A stretch of DNA of 64,000 bases from contig OZ246975.1 in the NCBI GenBank assembly GCA_965232485.1, positions 2,728,001 through 2,792,000 on the forward strand, given 5' to 3'. The stretch's first letter is position 1. Every line of letters begins with the position of its first letter. Source of the stretch: VXPQ01 sp965232485. Lineage in GTDB: Bacteria; Bacteroidota; Rhodothermia; Rhodothermales; VXPQ01. Shown in pieces: positions 8,153-18,411 of this stretch. Below the pieces are notes generated by a model that ran no database searches, was not told where the DNA came from, and saw only the letters and a list, made by a program, of their open reading frames with translations. The position numbers and the translations under genes were made by a program.

Positions 8153-11100
8153 ATGAAAACGGTAACTGGCGCTTTCCGAACCTGCTCCGCACTCGGCGTT
8201 TTGCTATCCGCCGGGCTTTTGCTTTTAGGCCCTCGCGCGGCGCATGCGCAGGTCTTCACCGTGAACGGCGCCGTGCTTGCCGCCGAGAACGACGCGCCGC
8301 TCCCCGGTGTGAACATTCTGGAAGAGGGCACCCTGAACGGAGCCGTCAGCGACATAGACGGCACCTTTGAAGTAACCGTCTCCAATGCGGACGCCTCGCT
8401 GGTTTTCTCCTTCGTGGGGTATGTTACCCAGACAATCCCTGTGAACGGGCAAGCCGATTTGACGGTGCGGCTCGACGAGGACGTCGAATTGCTTGAAGAG
8501 GTGGTGGTTACCGCCTTCGGCATCGAACGGCAGGAACGCGCGCTCGGGTACGCCGTGAGCCAAATTTCCGGCGAGGCCCTGCGCGAAGTGCGGGAAAACA
8601 ATGTGGCGAACGCGCTGGCCGGGAAAGTGGCCGGTGTGCTGGTTTCCAAGCCCGCCACTGGTCCCGCCGGATCAAGTCGGGTGATTATCCGGGGCGTGTC
8701 GTCGCTGGGCGAAGACAGCCAGCCCCTGTATGTGGTGGACGGCGTCCCGATCGACAACTCCACGCTGGGGACCGCCGGGATGTGGGGCGGCTCGGACGGC
8801 GGCGACGGCATCGGCTCCATCAACCCGGACGACATCGAGAACATATCGGTGCTCAAGGGTCCTTCCGCCGCCGCTTTGTACGGCACGCGCGCCAAGAACG
8901 GGGTCGTGCTGATCACGACCAAGCGCGCGACGCCCGGTCTGGGTCTCGGCGTAGAATTTTCCAGCAACACCACTTTCGAGTCGGTGCTGGTGAACACGGA
9001 CTGGCAGAACGAGTATGGTCAGGGCACCAGAGGCGAAAAGCCGACTTCCGCGGACGACGCGTTGAGCTCGGCGGACCAGGCATGGGGCCCCCGACTGGAC
9101 GGTTCCAGCGTGGTCAGCTGGGACGGCACCAATCAGCCGTACAGCCTGGCGTCCAACGCCATCGACAATTTCTACAACACGGGCCTCACGACCACGAACA
9201 GCCTTGCGCTTACGACGGCGACCGAGACGAGTTCGTTGCGCCTGGGCTTCTCGCATTTGCAGAACGAAGGCGTCAGCCCCAATTCCGGACTGTCCCGCAC
9301 CTCGTTTTCCATGCGCGGCGGGTCGCAATTCGGCTCTCGCCTGAGCGCGGACGCGAAACTCAACTTCGTGCGCGAATACGTCAAAAACCGGCCGCGGCTG
9401 AGCGACTCGCCGGGCAACGCGAATTATTCCGTGTACCAACTGGCGCCGAACGTGGACGTCACCACGATGGAATGTCCGCCCGAAGACGAAGCGTGCACGG
9501 ACCCCGGAACGGACGTGGACGGCTCGGAGCTGCATCGCGGGCTGTTCGGCAACACGTTCCAGCAAAACCCCTATTGGGCGGCTCACCAGTTCACCTCGTC
9601 GGACGAAGATCGCCGGGTCATTGGCTTCGCCTCCTTGAACTACAAGTTTGCGGACTGGATTTCTTTGACGGGTCGCTTTGGCGGCGATACCTACGCGACG
9701 CGCCGCACGGGCGTCACCCCATGGGGCACGGCTTACAGCCCGTTGGGCGGTCAAAACGAGCAGGAATTCCGCATCACAGAGATCAACACCGATTTTCTGT
9801 TCAATATCGACCGTTCCCTTCCCGGGAATCTTGGCCTGGTGGCGACGGCGGGCGGCAATATTCTGTACCGGACCCGGGAGAACCTGACGCTGAGCGGAGG
9901 AGGTGGGTTCAACGTGCCGGGCCTTGAAGTGGTGACCAACCAGAATACGCGCTCCCACGGGTACAGCTTCAGCGAGAAGCAGATCAATTCGCTCTATGGA
10001 TCGGCAGAGTTGTCCTACAGCGATTACCTGTTCATAACGGGTACGGCCCGTAACGACTGGTCCAGCACGTTGCCCATCGAAAACAACTCGTACTTCTACC
10101 CGTCCATAAGCGGCAGCTTCGTTTTTTCGGACGCGCTGAATTTGCCGACATGGATCAGCTTCGGCAAGCTGAGGGCCTCCTGGGCGGAAGTCGGCGGCGA
10201 CACCAACCCGTATCAGTTGGCGTTGACCTACGGCTTGTCGGGGAGCCACCTTGGTCAGCCGCGCGGCGGGGTCGCCCAGGGCCAGATTCCGCTGGCTACG
10301 CTCAAGCCCTCCTCCACCGTCGGCATTGAGGGCGGTTTCGACATTCGCTTCGTCGACAACCGTTTCGGACTGGACTTTACATACTACACCCAGACTGCGA
10401 CCGACCAGATTCTCTCGACGACCATATCGAGCGCCTCCGGTTTCGGAAGCCAGGTCATCAACGCCGGCGAAATCAAGAATAGCGGTCTGGAGTTGCTGGT
10501 CACCACGACGCCGTATCGCACGGGAGACTGGCGCTGGGATATGGACGTGAACCTTTCCCGCAACATCAACGAGGTGGTGGAACTGGTCGAAGGGCAAACA
10601 TCGCTGGTGCTTGGAGAGAGTCGCCATCGCGGCAACTTCGTAACGGCGGACGTGGGCGAACCGTATGGCTCCATAAAGGGTCGCAAGTACCTGCGCCAGA
10701 ATGTGCCGTCTGGCCCCGGCGCATCCGATTGCGACGCCACGGGCGCCATCGTGCACGACGCCGATGGGTTGCCCATGCGTACGTCCGACCTGTGCGTGCT
10801 CGGAAATGGCACGCCCAACCTGCTCGGAGGCGTCAGCAATACGTTGCGCTGGAGAGGGTTCCGGCTTGGCATGCTGATCGATATGCGTTTTGGAGGCGAC
10901 CTGTTCTCGGTCACCAATAGCGCCGCATACTCAAACGGCCTGCACAAGAACACGCTCCAGGGCCGCGAGGGAGGCTCCATCGTGGGCGAAGGCGTGGACG
11001 CCGACGGCAATTCGAACGCCGTGGAGACAGAACCCCAAACCTACTGGGCCCACATCGGGGGGGGCACCATTGGCGAGGAATTCGTATACGACGCCAGTTT

Positions 11101-11338
11101 CGTCAAATTGCGCGAGCTGAGCCTGAGCTATCGCTTGCCTGCGCGGCTGCTTGTCAATACGCCGGTCAAGTTCGCTTCGATCTCGCTGGTGGCCCGCAAC
11201 CTTTGGCTGCTTTACAGCAACGTGGACAACCTTGATCCGGAGTCCATTTTCAACAACACGCAGCAGGGCATCGGGTTAGAACACTCCGGCGTCCCGCAGA
11301 CGCGCAGCATTGGCTTTAATGTCAATGTCAGGCTGTAA
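8153..11338 (+). CDS. SusC/RagA-family TonB-linked outer-membrane transporter
   Basis: This is an outer-membrane, TonB-dependent active transporter of 1061 residues, a usual SusC length. It has a signal peptide (residues 1-33, cleaved after AHA) and a carboxypeptidase-regulatory-like domain (about 36-115, PLPGVNI to SFVGY). A TonB-box-like DVELLEEVVVTAFG follows at about residue 111. The plug domain (about 130-245) carries YVVDGVPID and LYGTRAKNGVVLITT, and the rest is a beta-barrel ending in alternating residues. The next gene is its SusD partner, 32 bp downstream, so the two form a nutrient-uptake unit. The substrate cannot be read from the sequence; no glycoside hydrolase is nearby, so it need not be a glycan. 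Confidence 0.95.
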   Translation: MKTVTGAFRTCSALGVLLSAGLLLLGPRAAHAQVFTVNGAVLAAENDAPLPGVNILEEGTLNGAVSDIDGTFEVTVSNADASLVFSFVGYVTQTIPVNGQADLTVRLDEDVELLEEVVVTAFGIERQERALGYAVSQISGEALREVRENNVANALAGKVAGVLVSKPATGPAGSSRVIIRGVSSLGEDSQPLYVVDGVPIDNSTLGTAGMWGGSDGGDGIGSINPDDIENISVLKGPSAAALYGTRAKNGVVLITTKRATPGLGLGVEFSSNTTFESVLVNTDWQNEYGQGTRGEKPTSADDALSSADQAWGPRLDGSSVVSWDGTNQPYSLASNAIDNFYNTGLTTTNSLALTTATETSSLRLGFSHLQNEGVSPNSGLSRTSFSMRGGSQFGSRLSADAKLNFVREYVKNRPRLSDSPGNANYSVYQLAPNVDVTTMECPPEDEACTDPGTDVDGSELHRGLFGNTFQQNPYWAAHQFTSSDEDRRVIGFASLNYKFADWISLTGRFGGDTYATRRTGVTPWGTAYSPLGGQNEQEFRITEINTDFLFNIDRSLPGNLGLVATAGGNILYRTRENLTLSGGGGFNVPGLEVVTNQNTRSHGYSFSEKQINSLYGSAELSYSDYLFITGTARNDWSSTLPIENNSYFYPSISGSFVFSDALNLPTWISFGKLRASWAEVGGDTNPYQLALTYGLSGSHLGQPRGGVAQGQIPLATLKPSSTVGIEGGFDIRFVDNRFGLDFTYYTQTATDQILSTTISSASGFGSQVINAGEIKNSGLELLVTTTPYRTGDWRWDMDVNLSRNINEVVELVEGQTSLVLGESRHRGNFVTADVGEPYGSIKGRKYLRQNVPSGPGASDCDATGAIVHDADGLPMRTSDLCVLGNGTPNLLGGVSNTLRWRGFRLGMLIDMRFGGDLFSVTNSAAYSNGLHKNTLQGREGGSIVGEGVDADGNSNAVETEPQTYWAHIGGGTIGEEFVYDASFVKLRELSLSYRLPARLLVNTPVKFASISLVARNLWLLYSNVDNLDPESIFNNTQQGIGLEHSGVPQTRSIGFNVNVRL

Positions 11339-11370
11339 TCTACTTGATCACGCTAAACCGGAATAGATTC

Positions 11371-12909
11371 ATGACCAACCTTAATAAGTTCCTTTCGGGC
11401 GCCTTGCTGATTTCGTGCCTGCTGGTTTTGGCCTCGTGCGATAGCGGGTTCGAGGAGATGAACGTGAACCCGACGCAAGCCGATCAGATCGATCCGAATT
11501 TCAAACTGACGAACATCCAGCTCCAGATCAGCGGTCAACGCTACGAAAACTGGCGGACGAACCTGATCTACAGCTCGGTGATGATTCAGCACTTCGCCGC
11601 TTTGGCTGGCTACTGGACGGGGGACAAGTACACCTACAACCCCTCCTACTCCGCAGCGATGTGGGACCGGTATTATCCCAACATCGCCAGGAACATCGAG
11701 GATTTGCTGCTGCAGACCAGCGAAGACCCCGAACAGGCCAATATGCATCACATCACCCAGATTATGCGGGTGATCATGTACCACCGGCTGACGGATCTGT
11801 ACGGCGACGTTCCGTACTCCGAAGCGGGCAAGGGTTTTATCGAAGACATTACGCAGCCGAAGTACGACCCCCAGAGCGAAATATACGCCGACATGCTGGC
11901 GAAGCTGGAGGCCGCCGCCGCGGGGCTGAATCCGGCCAGTCCCACGTACGGAAACGGCGACCTCATGTACCAGGGGGATACGGAACAGTGGCGCAAGTTG
12001 GCCAATTCGCTTATGCTTCGACTGGGGATGCGGTTGGTCAAGGCTGATCCCGCCGCCGCGCAGAGTTGGGCGAGCAAGGCCATTTCGGGCGGCACGATGG
12101 AAAGCAACGAAGATATAGCCTATGTGCCGCATAATGACGCCAGCGGGTGGCAGAATGGAAACGGACAGGTTTTCGCTGCAGACGGCAACTCGCGCATGAG
12201 CAAATTCTTCGTAGACTGGATGGTTGCGCATGGGGATCCGCGCCTTGAAGTGTACGGAACGATTCCCGTCGACGGCGCCGATCCGGTGGGTTTGCCCAAC
12301 GGCAAGACCTCGGGCGGATCGGATCCTGATAACGGCATCGAGAATGATCCCAGCTGGATTCCCTGCCCCGACGGCGCCGCTGACGACGCTCTGTGCGGCA
12401 TGAGTGTGTACATGCAACAGAATCCGATGATTACGGGTCGGGACGACCCCATGTTCTTCATGACCTACGCCGAGGTGGAGTTGCTCAAGGCCGAGGCGGC
12501 GGTTCGGGGCTGGCACGGGGGAGACCCGGCGACCCATTACGCGAACGGCGTACGGGCGGCCATGGAATACCTGGTCATGTACGACCCGAATGCGGTCATA
12601 GCCAGTGCGGACGTCGACGCCTATATGGCAGCCAATCCGTACGATGCGGCCACGGGCATGCAGCAGATCAACGAACAGATCTGGGCCGCTGTGTTGCTCA
12701 ACGAATACGAGGCGTACGCAAACTGGCGCCGCACGGGCTATCCCGAGCTGACGCCCGTAAATTATCCCGGGAATGTGACCGGAGGCACGATACCCCGGCG
12801 TTTGCGTTACCGCGAAGCGGAAGCCGTGGCCAATCCAGAGAATTATTCAGCGGCGGTGGCCCGCCAGGGGCCGGACGAATTCACTACGCGGATCTGGTGG
12901 GACAAGTAA
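11371..12909 (+). CDS. SusD/RagB-like nutrient-binding outer-membrane lipoprotein
   Basis: This is a surface lipoprotein of about 512 residues that would cap the SusC barrel and capture its substrate. The ATG at 11371 opens a lipoprotein signal with lipobox LVLASC (Cys23). Internal features typical of the SusD-like_2 group include MNVNPTQADQ just after the signal, a tryptophan- and tyrosine-rich TPR-like N-terminal half, YLVMYDPNAV and a C-terminal RLRYREAEAVANPENY. It follows susC by 32 bp and is followed by a strong terminator, so the susC-susD transcript should end there. Confidence 0.9.
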   Translation: MTNLNKFLSGALLISCLLVLASCDSGFEEMNVNPTQADQIDPNFKLTNIQLQISGQRYENWRTNLIYSSVMIQHFAALAGYWTGDKYTYNPSYSAAMWDRYYPNIARNIEDLLLQTSEDPEQANMHHITQIMRVIMYHRLTDLYGDVPYSEAGKGFIEDITQPKYDPQSEIYADMLAKLEAAAAGLNPASPTYGNGDLMYQGDTEQWRKLANSLMLRLGMRLVKADPAAAQSWASKAISGGTMESNEDIAYVPHNDASGWQNGNGQVFAADGNSRMSKFFVDWMVAHGDPRLEVYGTIPVDGADPVGLPNGKTSGGSDPDNGIENDPSWIPCPDGAADDALCGMSVYMQQNPMITGRDDPMFFMTYAEVELLKAEAAVRGWHGGDPATHYANGVRAAMEYLVMYDPNAVIASADVDAYMAANPYDAATGMQQINEQIWAAVLLNEYEAYANWRRTGYPELTPVNYPGNVTGGTIPRRLRYREAEAVANPENYSAAVARQGPDEFTTRIWWDK

Positions 12910-12957
12910 CGCGCGCTACCGCGTTACGTCGAATCCGCATTGCGGACAGGTAAATAC

Positions 12958-12993
12958 AGCCGGGGGCGTTCACGGAGCGCCCCCGGCTTTTTT
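12958..12993 (+). terminator. rho-independent terminator after susD
   Basis: An 11-bp perfect GC-rich stem (AGCCGGGGGCG with CGCCCCCGGCT) encloses a 9-nt loop and is followed by a T run. It lies between the convergent susD and DUF5916 genes. Confidence 0.88.
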
Positions 12994-13011
12994 ATATCGC
13001 TTTTTTTATTA

Positions 13012-15348
13012 TCACCGCAGCACGTTCAACAAGCGCGAATATTTGATGATGAAGGTCTGGTTCGTGATTTCGGGATCGAACGCTCCGAATCCCCGGAGCC
13101 GATCATAATTGGACGTATGGTTGAAAACGACGAACAGGCCCGTTCCCGCCGATTGCAGCCACCCGAAGCGCAGGTTCACCGACCAGAGTTCGGCTGAACT
13201 GTTGTACTGAAGCAATGTTTGCAGGTACATGCGCGGCGTGAAGGAATAGGAGAGCCGCGTCCGCACCAGATTCGCCGTGAAATCGCCGCCCGGCAGGTCC
13301 ACCCAGTTTTGGATCAGGCCTATTTCTGCGTTGAACGCCTCGCCGGCTCGTCCCCGGATGGTGGAGAGGATCGTAACCCGATCTCCTCCGAAGAATCCGC
13401 CTGCGATAACCCGGGTGCTCAGTCTGAGCGGAAGGCTCTCGTCCGTGATCCCCACGATCATGGCTTCCCGGTGGCGGTACGACGCCTTGGGCACCCATAC
13501 GCCCTCGCTGATTTGAAACGATTCCCGGACGCCCTCGGTAGTCAGGTTGACGCCCGTATGAATCTCCCAGCCGTTTTCCCATTCCCAGTGGTTGTCGATG
13601 TGGAGAAAGCCCGTTTCGTACAATCCGTCCTCCAGCCCCCAGTATCCGTTGTAGCTAACATGCGGGCGCAGTTCGTGAAACCGAAGGAAATCAGGGCGGT
13701 AGCGGTAAAAAACGAGGCCGTTAACATGCTGGTAGGCTGATGTCCGTTGCATAAAACCGAGTTCCGGGTTGAAGTGGTCGCCGACCTCGGTATAGCCTGC
13801 ATTCAGCATCCAGGCCTGGGAATTCCAGGTCGCCACCGCCCGGTACGCATAGTTTTCTCCTGACATGTCCGGCGTCGCCGACAGGGCCCCGAAACCCGAC
13901 ACGAGGCCGTATTGCCCGACGCCCACCTGACCGTCCAGAGCGAATACGCGGTTGTAATCGTTTCCCTCCGCCAGAGCGCCGACGCCCTCCCGGTTCGTGA
14001 ATAGCACGCCCGCAAAGGTTCGGTTGGGGAACTCGCGCTTGAGCCGGGCCACGCTGAAATTATTGCCGGGGATATTCTCTGCGCCCAGTTGTCGGGTTTG
14101 CATGTTGAGCGCCCCGATCCGGTAATCGCCCGTCGAACCCGAGACGCGCGCACCCCCCAGAATAGGCACGGCTACGCCGTCTGCGCCAATCCCGATGCGG
14201 CGGCTGAAGAACAGGTCGATTTGCCCCGGCGCGCCCACCGAAAACACGCCGGCGTTTTCGAGGAAGAAGGGGCGTTTTTCGGGAAAGAAGAGATTGAAGC
14301 GGTCCAGATTGATTTGCTGTTCGTCCACTTCGACTTGCGCGAAATCGGTGTTGTACGTGACGTCGAGCGTCATGCTGGGGGTCAGGCTATACTTCAGGTC
14401 GACGCCGAAATCTCCCTCGGGGTTGGTGGCTTCCGAGGTGGTTTGCGTCGCTGTGGACATGGTTTCGCGCGCGCCTTGCCCCAGCGCGTACGGCGTGATC
14501 TGCAGGTTGCGCGGCGCCTGCATATCCAGTCCCGCCAGCGTTCCGGCCAGCGAAACCCTTGCCAGCGTGTATTGCCGGGGCAGCGGGGCCCAGTAGGCGG
14601 TTTCGTTTCGTCGCCGGATGCGACGCTCGAAGTTGACGCCCCACGCCTGGTTTTCGCCGGTCGCAAAGCGCAAGGTGCGCAGCGGAATGGCGAATTCGGC
14701 GCTCCATCCGTGCGCGCCCGTTTCCGTGTGGACGGTCCAGGCGCCGTCCCAGTTGACGTTCAGCCCGCCGCCCGAACCGCTCTGGTTGCGAGGTCCTTGC
14801 GAAAATTGTCCGCTGTTTTGTCCCTCGTTCGTTACCTGTGCGTCGTATTCCACCCCGGCGGAATTCGTCCCGAATATGAATCCGTTTTGCCGATCCCGGT
14901 ACGTATCCAGAATGAGCGTGAAACTGTCGGCCTCTTGGGGGTCCGCATCCCGGCGGCTGTCCGATACGATGATTTGCGCCGGTTCGCGGTCGTAGCATAC
15001 GACCCCTACGTACAGGGTTTGCGCGGTGTACTGGATGCGTACTTCGGTTTTTTCGGAAGCAGGTTCGCCCTCGTTCGGGGTGATCTGGATGAATCCGGTG
15101 GCCGGTTCGATGGCGGTCCAGGCCGGATCGTCGAGTATGTCGCCGTCAAGGGCGGGCAGGGCGTCGCTGTTGCTTTTTACCGCTTGCAGGGCGGGGGCCG
15201 CGCCCGGATCGGTATCGTCGGGGGTATTATTCGCGGCGTAGGCGCCCGTTTGCTGCGCCGCGGCGGAAGGCGCAAAGAACAGGGTCGGACACAAGAAAAG
15301 AGGCGCAAGGAGGGCAAGCCTTCTGGCGAGGCGTGTCTTCTGGTGCAT
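13012..15348 (-). CDS. DUF5916 outer-membrane protein with CBM9-like N-terminal domain (1)
   Basis: A protein of 778 residues with a signal peptide (about 1-31, ending AAAQQ) and a CBM9-like beta-sandwich domain (about 60-260). That domain carries LDGDILDDPAWTAIEPATGF, TEVRIQYTAQTLYVGVVCYD and NGFIFGTNSAGVEYDAQ. The long remainder is DUF5916, with NLDRFNLFFPEKRPFFLENAGVF and FFSRRIG motifs, and is probably a barrel. The role is not established; the family is widespread in Bacteroidota and is often linked to polymer or peptide use. It is divergent from a second gene of the same architecture and convergent with susD. Confidence 0.85.
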   Translation of the reverse strand: MHQKTRLARRLALLAPLFLCPTLFFAPSAAAQQTGAYAANNTPDDTDPGAAPALQAVKSNSDALPALDGDILDDPAWTAIEPATGFIQITPNEGEPASEKTEVRIQYTAQTLYVGVVCYDREPAQIIVSDSRRDADPQEADSFTLILDTYRDRQNGFIFGTNSAGVEYDAQVTNEGQNSGQFSQGPRNQSGSGGGLNVNWDGAWTVHTETGAHGWSAEFAIPLRTLRFATGENQAWGVNFERRIRRRNETAYWAPLPRQYTLARVSLAGTLAGLDMQAPRNLQITPYALGQGARETMSTATQTTSEATNPEGDFGVDLKYSLTPSMTLDVTYNTDFAQVEVDEQQINLDRFNLFFPEKRPFFLENAGVFSVGAPGQIDLFFSRRIGIGADGVAVPILGGARVSGSTGDYRIGALNMQTRQLGAENIPGNNFSVARLKREFPNRTFAGVLFTNREGVGALAEGNDYNRVFALDGQVGVGQYGLVSGFGALSATPDMSGENYAYRAVATWNSQAWMLNAGYTEVGDHFNPELGFMQRTSAYQHVNGLVFYRYRPDFLRFHELRPHVSYNGYWGLEDGLYETGFLHIDNHWEWENGWEIHTGVNLTTEGVRESFQISEGVWVPKASYRHREAMIVGITDESLPLRLSTRVIAGGFFGGDRVTILSTIRGRAGEAFNAEIGLIQNWVDLPGGDFTANLVRTRLSYSFTPRMYLQTLLQYNSSAELWSVNLRFGWLQSAGTGLFVVFNHTSNYDRLRGFGAFDPEITNQTFIIKYSRLLNVLR

Positions 15349-15783
15349 GGGATAGTCGGAAAGAATACGGAGATGGCGAGGCGGGTGAGTATAATATAAT
15401 GCGCCGCCGTATTTTTCTGCGCCTTAATGCGGCGGCCCTTTTCTTGTGTTTGCAGTTCCGGACCCGGGATGCGCTCATCGGGGCCTGTCGCCCGGCCTGC
15501 TTTTTATGCGCATCGTTTCGTCCTCGCGACTATATTTCGGCCTGTTTCTTGTCAGGCAGCTTGCAGCATGCGCCTCAAACTGTTCATGCCGCGATCGAAA
15601 CGAAGCGCGGCGCGGAATGTTGGAATGTACGGCGGGCATTCGGGGTCTAACCAGGGATGCTCTGATCAAAGTGGACTTGATCAGAGCATCCCTAAAAATC
15701 ATGTTCGGAGCCGTGCAGACACGCCCCTGATCGTTCGTCGAGGTTCCGCCAAAGATATTCAGTTTCCCAAACGACGCCTTTTC
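15349..15783. other. divergent intergenic region between two DUF5916 genes
   Basis: This spacer must hold both promoters, but I see no clear promoter boxes. Its one obvious structure is the perfect hairpin at 15653-15693, formed from the ends of the dispersed repeat. A long open frame runs through it from 15427 in phase with the downstream gene, but it has no signal peptide until 15784 and crosses the hairpin, so I treat it as non-coding. Confidence 0.55.
15653..15693. repeat. dispersed repeat, copy 2 reduced to a hairpin
   Basis: AGGGATGCTCTGATCAA is followed after 7 nt by its exact reverse complement TTGATCAGAGCATCCCT. These are the two terminal inverted repeats of the dispersed family with the interior deleted. 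Confidence 0.8.
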
Positions 15784-18411
15784 GTGAAAGCATATCTCCC
15801 TCTGCGCGCCGCTTTGCTCGCCGTCGGCCTGTTCGCCGCATGTTGCGCGCTGTCCGCCTTCGAGGCTTCGGCCCAGACGAACGCCCCATCGCCCGCGGAG
15901 CAGGGAAACGAGGGCGTCATGCAGGCCCTGTTCGTCGAGGAGGAAATCGCACTTGACGGGTTGCTGGACGAAGCCGCCTGGCGACGGGCGGCGGCGATCT
16001 CCGGTTTCAGGCAATACGAACCAGTTGACGGCGCTCCTGCGTCCCAGGATACGGAAGTGCGCGTCTTGTACGGCGCGAATCATCTCTATGTCGGGGCGCT
16101 GCTCCATGACGAGGAGCCGGGCGCGATCGAAAAGGCGCTTGGGCGGCGCGACGATTTCAACCGGGCCGACTGGTTTCTGGTGGCCGTGGACGCCTGGTTC
16201 GACCGTCGCACCGCCTATGTGTTTGGGGTGAACGCCGCCGGGGTGCAGTTCGACGCCCTCCAGACGGGGACCAGCAGGAGCGGACCGGGCGGCGGGGGGC
16301 CGGGCGGAGGCGGCGGCAACAGCAATGCTCCCCGGGGCATGGATCCGTCCTGGGACGCCGTATGGTATTCGGACGTACGGGCCACGCAAGCTGGGTGGTC
16401 CGCAGAGCTGCGCATTCCGTACAGCATGCTGCGTTTCTCGGAGGCTCCCGTGCAGACATGGGGCATTCACTTCACGCGCAGGATTCCCCGGCTCGGCGAA
16501 CAATCCGAGTGGCCCCATGTGCCCCGTACGCAGCGCGCGAACCTGGTGGCCCAGTTCGGGCGCCTAAAAGGCATTCGGGACGTGAAGCCCCGCCGCAATG
16601 TGCAAATCATACCGTATACCGTCACCGGCGTGCATACTTCCGAGAGCGAGGAGGCCGCTGGAGAGCGCGCAAGCGACGGCGCCTTCGACGTGGGCGGAGA
16701 CCTGAAGATTGGCCTGGGCACGAACGTTACGCTGGACGCCGCGATCAATCCGGATTTCGGGCAGGTAGAGGCGGACCCGGCGGTATTGAATCTGACTGCG
16801 TTCGAAACCTTTTTCCAGGAACGCCGCCCCTTCTTCGTGGAGGGGATCAATATCTACGATTTTTCCGTGGGCCCCGGGCGGCTCCTGTACACGCGCCGAA
16901 TCGGGGCGGACGCACCCATTATCGGCGCCGGGAAACTTTCCGGACGCACCGGATCGGGTCTTTCGTTCGGCGTCCTCGGGGCGGCGACGGGATCCGATTT
17001 CAGTCCTTCGCGAGGATATGGGGTGGCGCGGGCGAGCCAGCAAATCGGGTCCTGGTCGTCTGCGGGCGGCGTCGTAACCCTGTTTGAGGGATCCGACGCA
17101 GGGGAGGAGGAGGGTGGTTTGCGCAGCCTGGCGGCGGGCATGGACTGGGACCTCCGGTTTCTGCAGAACCGATACGGCGTCGAAGGATTCTTTTCGGTGA
17201 CGAACAGGAACCAGGTTGATGCGGATATCGCTGGGGAGACCGGGTTCGCCAGCAAATTATGGCTTCGCAAACGGCAAGGCGCCCTGAACGGATTCGCCGG
17301 ACTGGACGTGTTCAGCGACGCCTTTAATCCGAACGATACGGGCCAGCTTCGCGAAAATAATTTTATTGCGCTGATTTCTTCGGGGACGTACACGGTGCGG
17401 GGCGGCAGGCCTTTTGGTCCCTTCCTGCGCGGCGGCGCGCGGATATTCTTCGTGCAGGAATTTTCCTACCGGGAAGGACTGGACCTCGGGCAGCGATTCG
17501 ACCTTGGGTCCCGGTGGACGTTTCAGAATTTCCAGGCGATGATTCTGGGTTTCGAATATGAAAATCCGTTCGGGGGGTACGATTTGTACGAGACGCGCGG
17601 CTTGTTGCCCTGGTCCCAACCGGGCAGTTTTGCGGTGCAGGGGCAATTCGAAACCGACGAAAGGCGCAATTGGCAAGTCGAGCCGGGCGTGGATTTGACG
17701 TTTTACGGCAACGGGGGCGCGGAATCCGAGGTAAGTCTCGAAGGGCAGTGGAATGTCAGCAATCGGTTGTCGTTGTCAGGCGAAATAGCGGGCGAGTGGG
17801 GGCGCGACGTACTGGCCTGGTCCGCCAACGAAACGTTTTGGCGCGCCGGCTCTGGCTGGTTCATTGGGGAGGAAGCAGCTCATCCGGACGATTTGGCCGC
17901 AGAGGATTTCCAGGCGTTCGACGACGGGGAAACCCTGAACGCCCTCCTTGCCGGAGTCGATCCGACGGCCACAGATCAGTATTACGTGTCGATATTCGGC
18001 GCGCGGGATACGCGCTCGGCGGACATTACGCTGCGCGGCGCGTTTACCCTGACGCCCAGGCTGTCTTTGCAACTCTACAGCCAGATTTTCGCTGCGCGGG
18101 GTCGCTACGACCGTTTCCGGATTCAGCAGGATCGCGACGCGCTGGTTGATTTCGAAGCCTATCCGAAGCGGGATGAATTTACATTCAGCAGTCTGCACTC
18201 CAATCTTGTATTGCGTTGGGAATACCGTCCCGGCTCGGCGCTGTTCGTCGTCTGGACGCATGGGCGGAACGCGGAAGATATCCTGAATCCGCTTTCGCCT
18301 GGAGCGGCCTCTCCGTACGATCGCTCTACAGGCGATCAATTCGGCGATACCTTCGAGGCGTTTCCGGAGAATGCGTTTCTGATCAAACTGAATTACAATT
18401 TCCTGAATTGA
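15784..18411 (+). CDS. DUF5916 outer-membrane protein with CBM9-like N-terminal domain (2)
   Basis: A protein of about 875 residues with the same domain order as its divergent neighbour. The chosen GTG at 15784 gives a good signal peptide (KAYLPLRAALLAVGLFAACC, cleavage near SAFEASA). A CBM9-like domain follows (LDGLLDEAAWRRAAAISGF, TEVRVLYGANHLYVGALLHD, TAYVFGVNAAGVQFDA). After a Gly-rich loop (about residues 164-178) comes the DUF5916 region with FETFFQERRPFFVEG and LLYTRRIG. The barrel ends NAFLIKLNYNF. No strong ribosome-binding site is visible before the GTG. Substrate unknown; the pair flanks a repeat hairpin and adjoins a SusCD unit, suggesting outer-membrane nutrient handling (inference). 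Confidence 0.82.
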   Translation: MKAYLPLRAALLAVGLFAACCALSAFEASAQTNAPSPAEQGNEGVMQALFVEEEIALDGLLDEAAWRRAAAISGFRQYEPVDGAPASQDTEVRVLYGANHLYVGALLHDEEPGAIEKALGRRDDFNRADWFLVAVDAWFDRRTAYVFGVNAAGVQFDALQTGTSRSGPGGGGPGGGGGNSNAPRGMDPSWDAVWYSDVRATQAGWSAELRIPYSMLRFSEAPVQTWGIHFTRRIPRLGEQSEWPHVPRTQRANLVAQFGRLKGIRDVKPRRNVQIIPYTVTGVHTSESEEAAGERASDGAFDVGGDLKIGLGTNVTLDAAINPDFGQVEADPAVLNLTAFETFFQERRPFFVEGINIYDFSVGPGRLLYTRRIGADAPIIGAGKLSGRTGSGLSFGVLGAATGSDFSPSRGYGVARASQQIGSWSSAGGVVTLFEGSDAGEEEGGLRSLAAGMDWDLRFLQNRYGVEGFFSVTNRNQVDADIAGETGFASKLWLRKRQGALNGFAGLDVFSDAFNPNDTGQLRENNFIALISSGTYTVRGGRPFGPFLRGGARIFFVQEFSYREGLDLGQRFDLGSRWTFQNFQAMILGFEYENPFGGYDLYETRGLLPWSQPGSFAVQGQFETDERRNWQVEPGVDLTFYGNGGAESEVSLEGQWNVSNRLSLSGEIAGEWGRDVLAWSANETFWRAGSGWFIGEEAAHPDDLAAEDFQAFDDGETLNALLAGVDPTATDQYYVSIFGARDTRSADITLRGAFTLTPRLSLQLYSQIFAARGRYDRFRIQQDRDALVDFEAYPKRDEFTFSSLHSNLVLRWEYRPGSALFVVWTHGRNAEDILNPLSPGAASPYDRSTGDQFGDTFEAFPENAFLIKLNYNFLN

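Noticed and set aside
8672..10756. 694-codon open frame on the minus strand opposite susC
   Set aside because: It is a GC-rich shadow of the SusC gene: low-complexity Arg/Val/Gln-rich translation, no domain, no start signal. The plus-strand protein is a clear SusC.
15427..15783. Upstream extension of the second DUF5916 gene
   Set aside because: It crosses a repeat hairpin and has no signal peptide; a good signal begins at the GTG at 15784.
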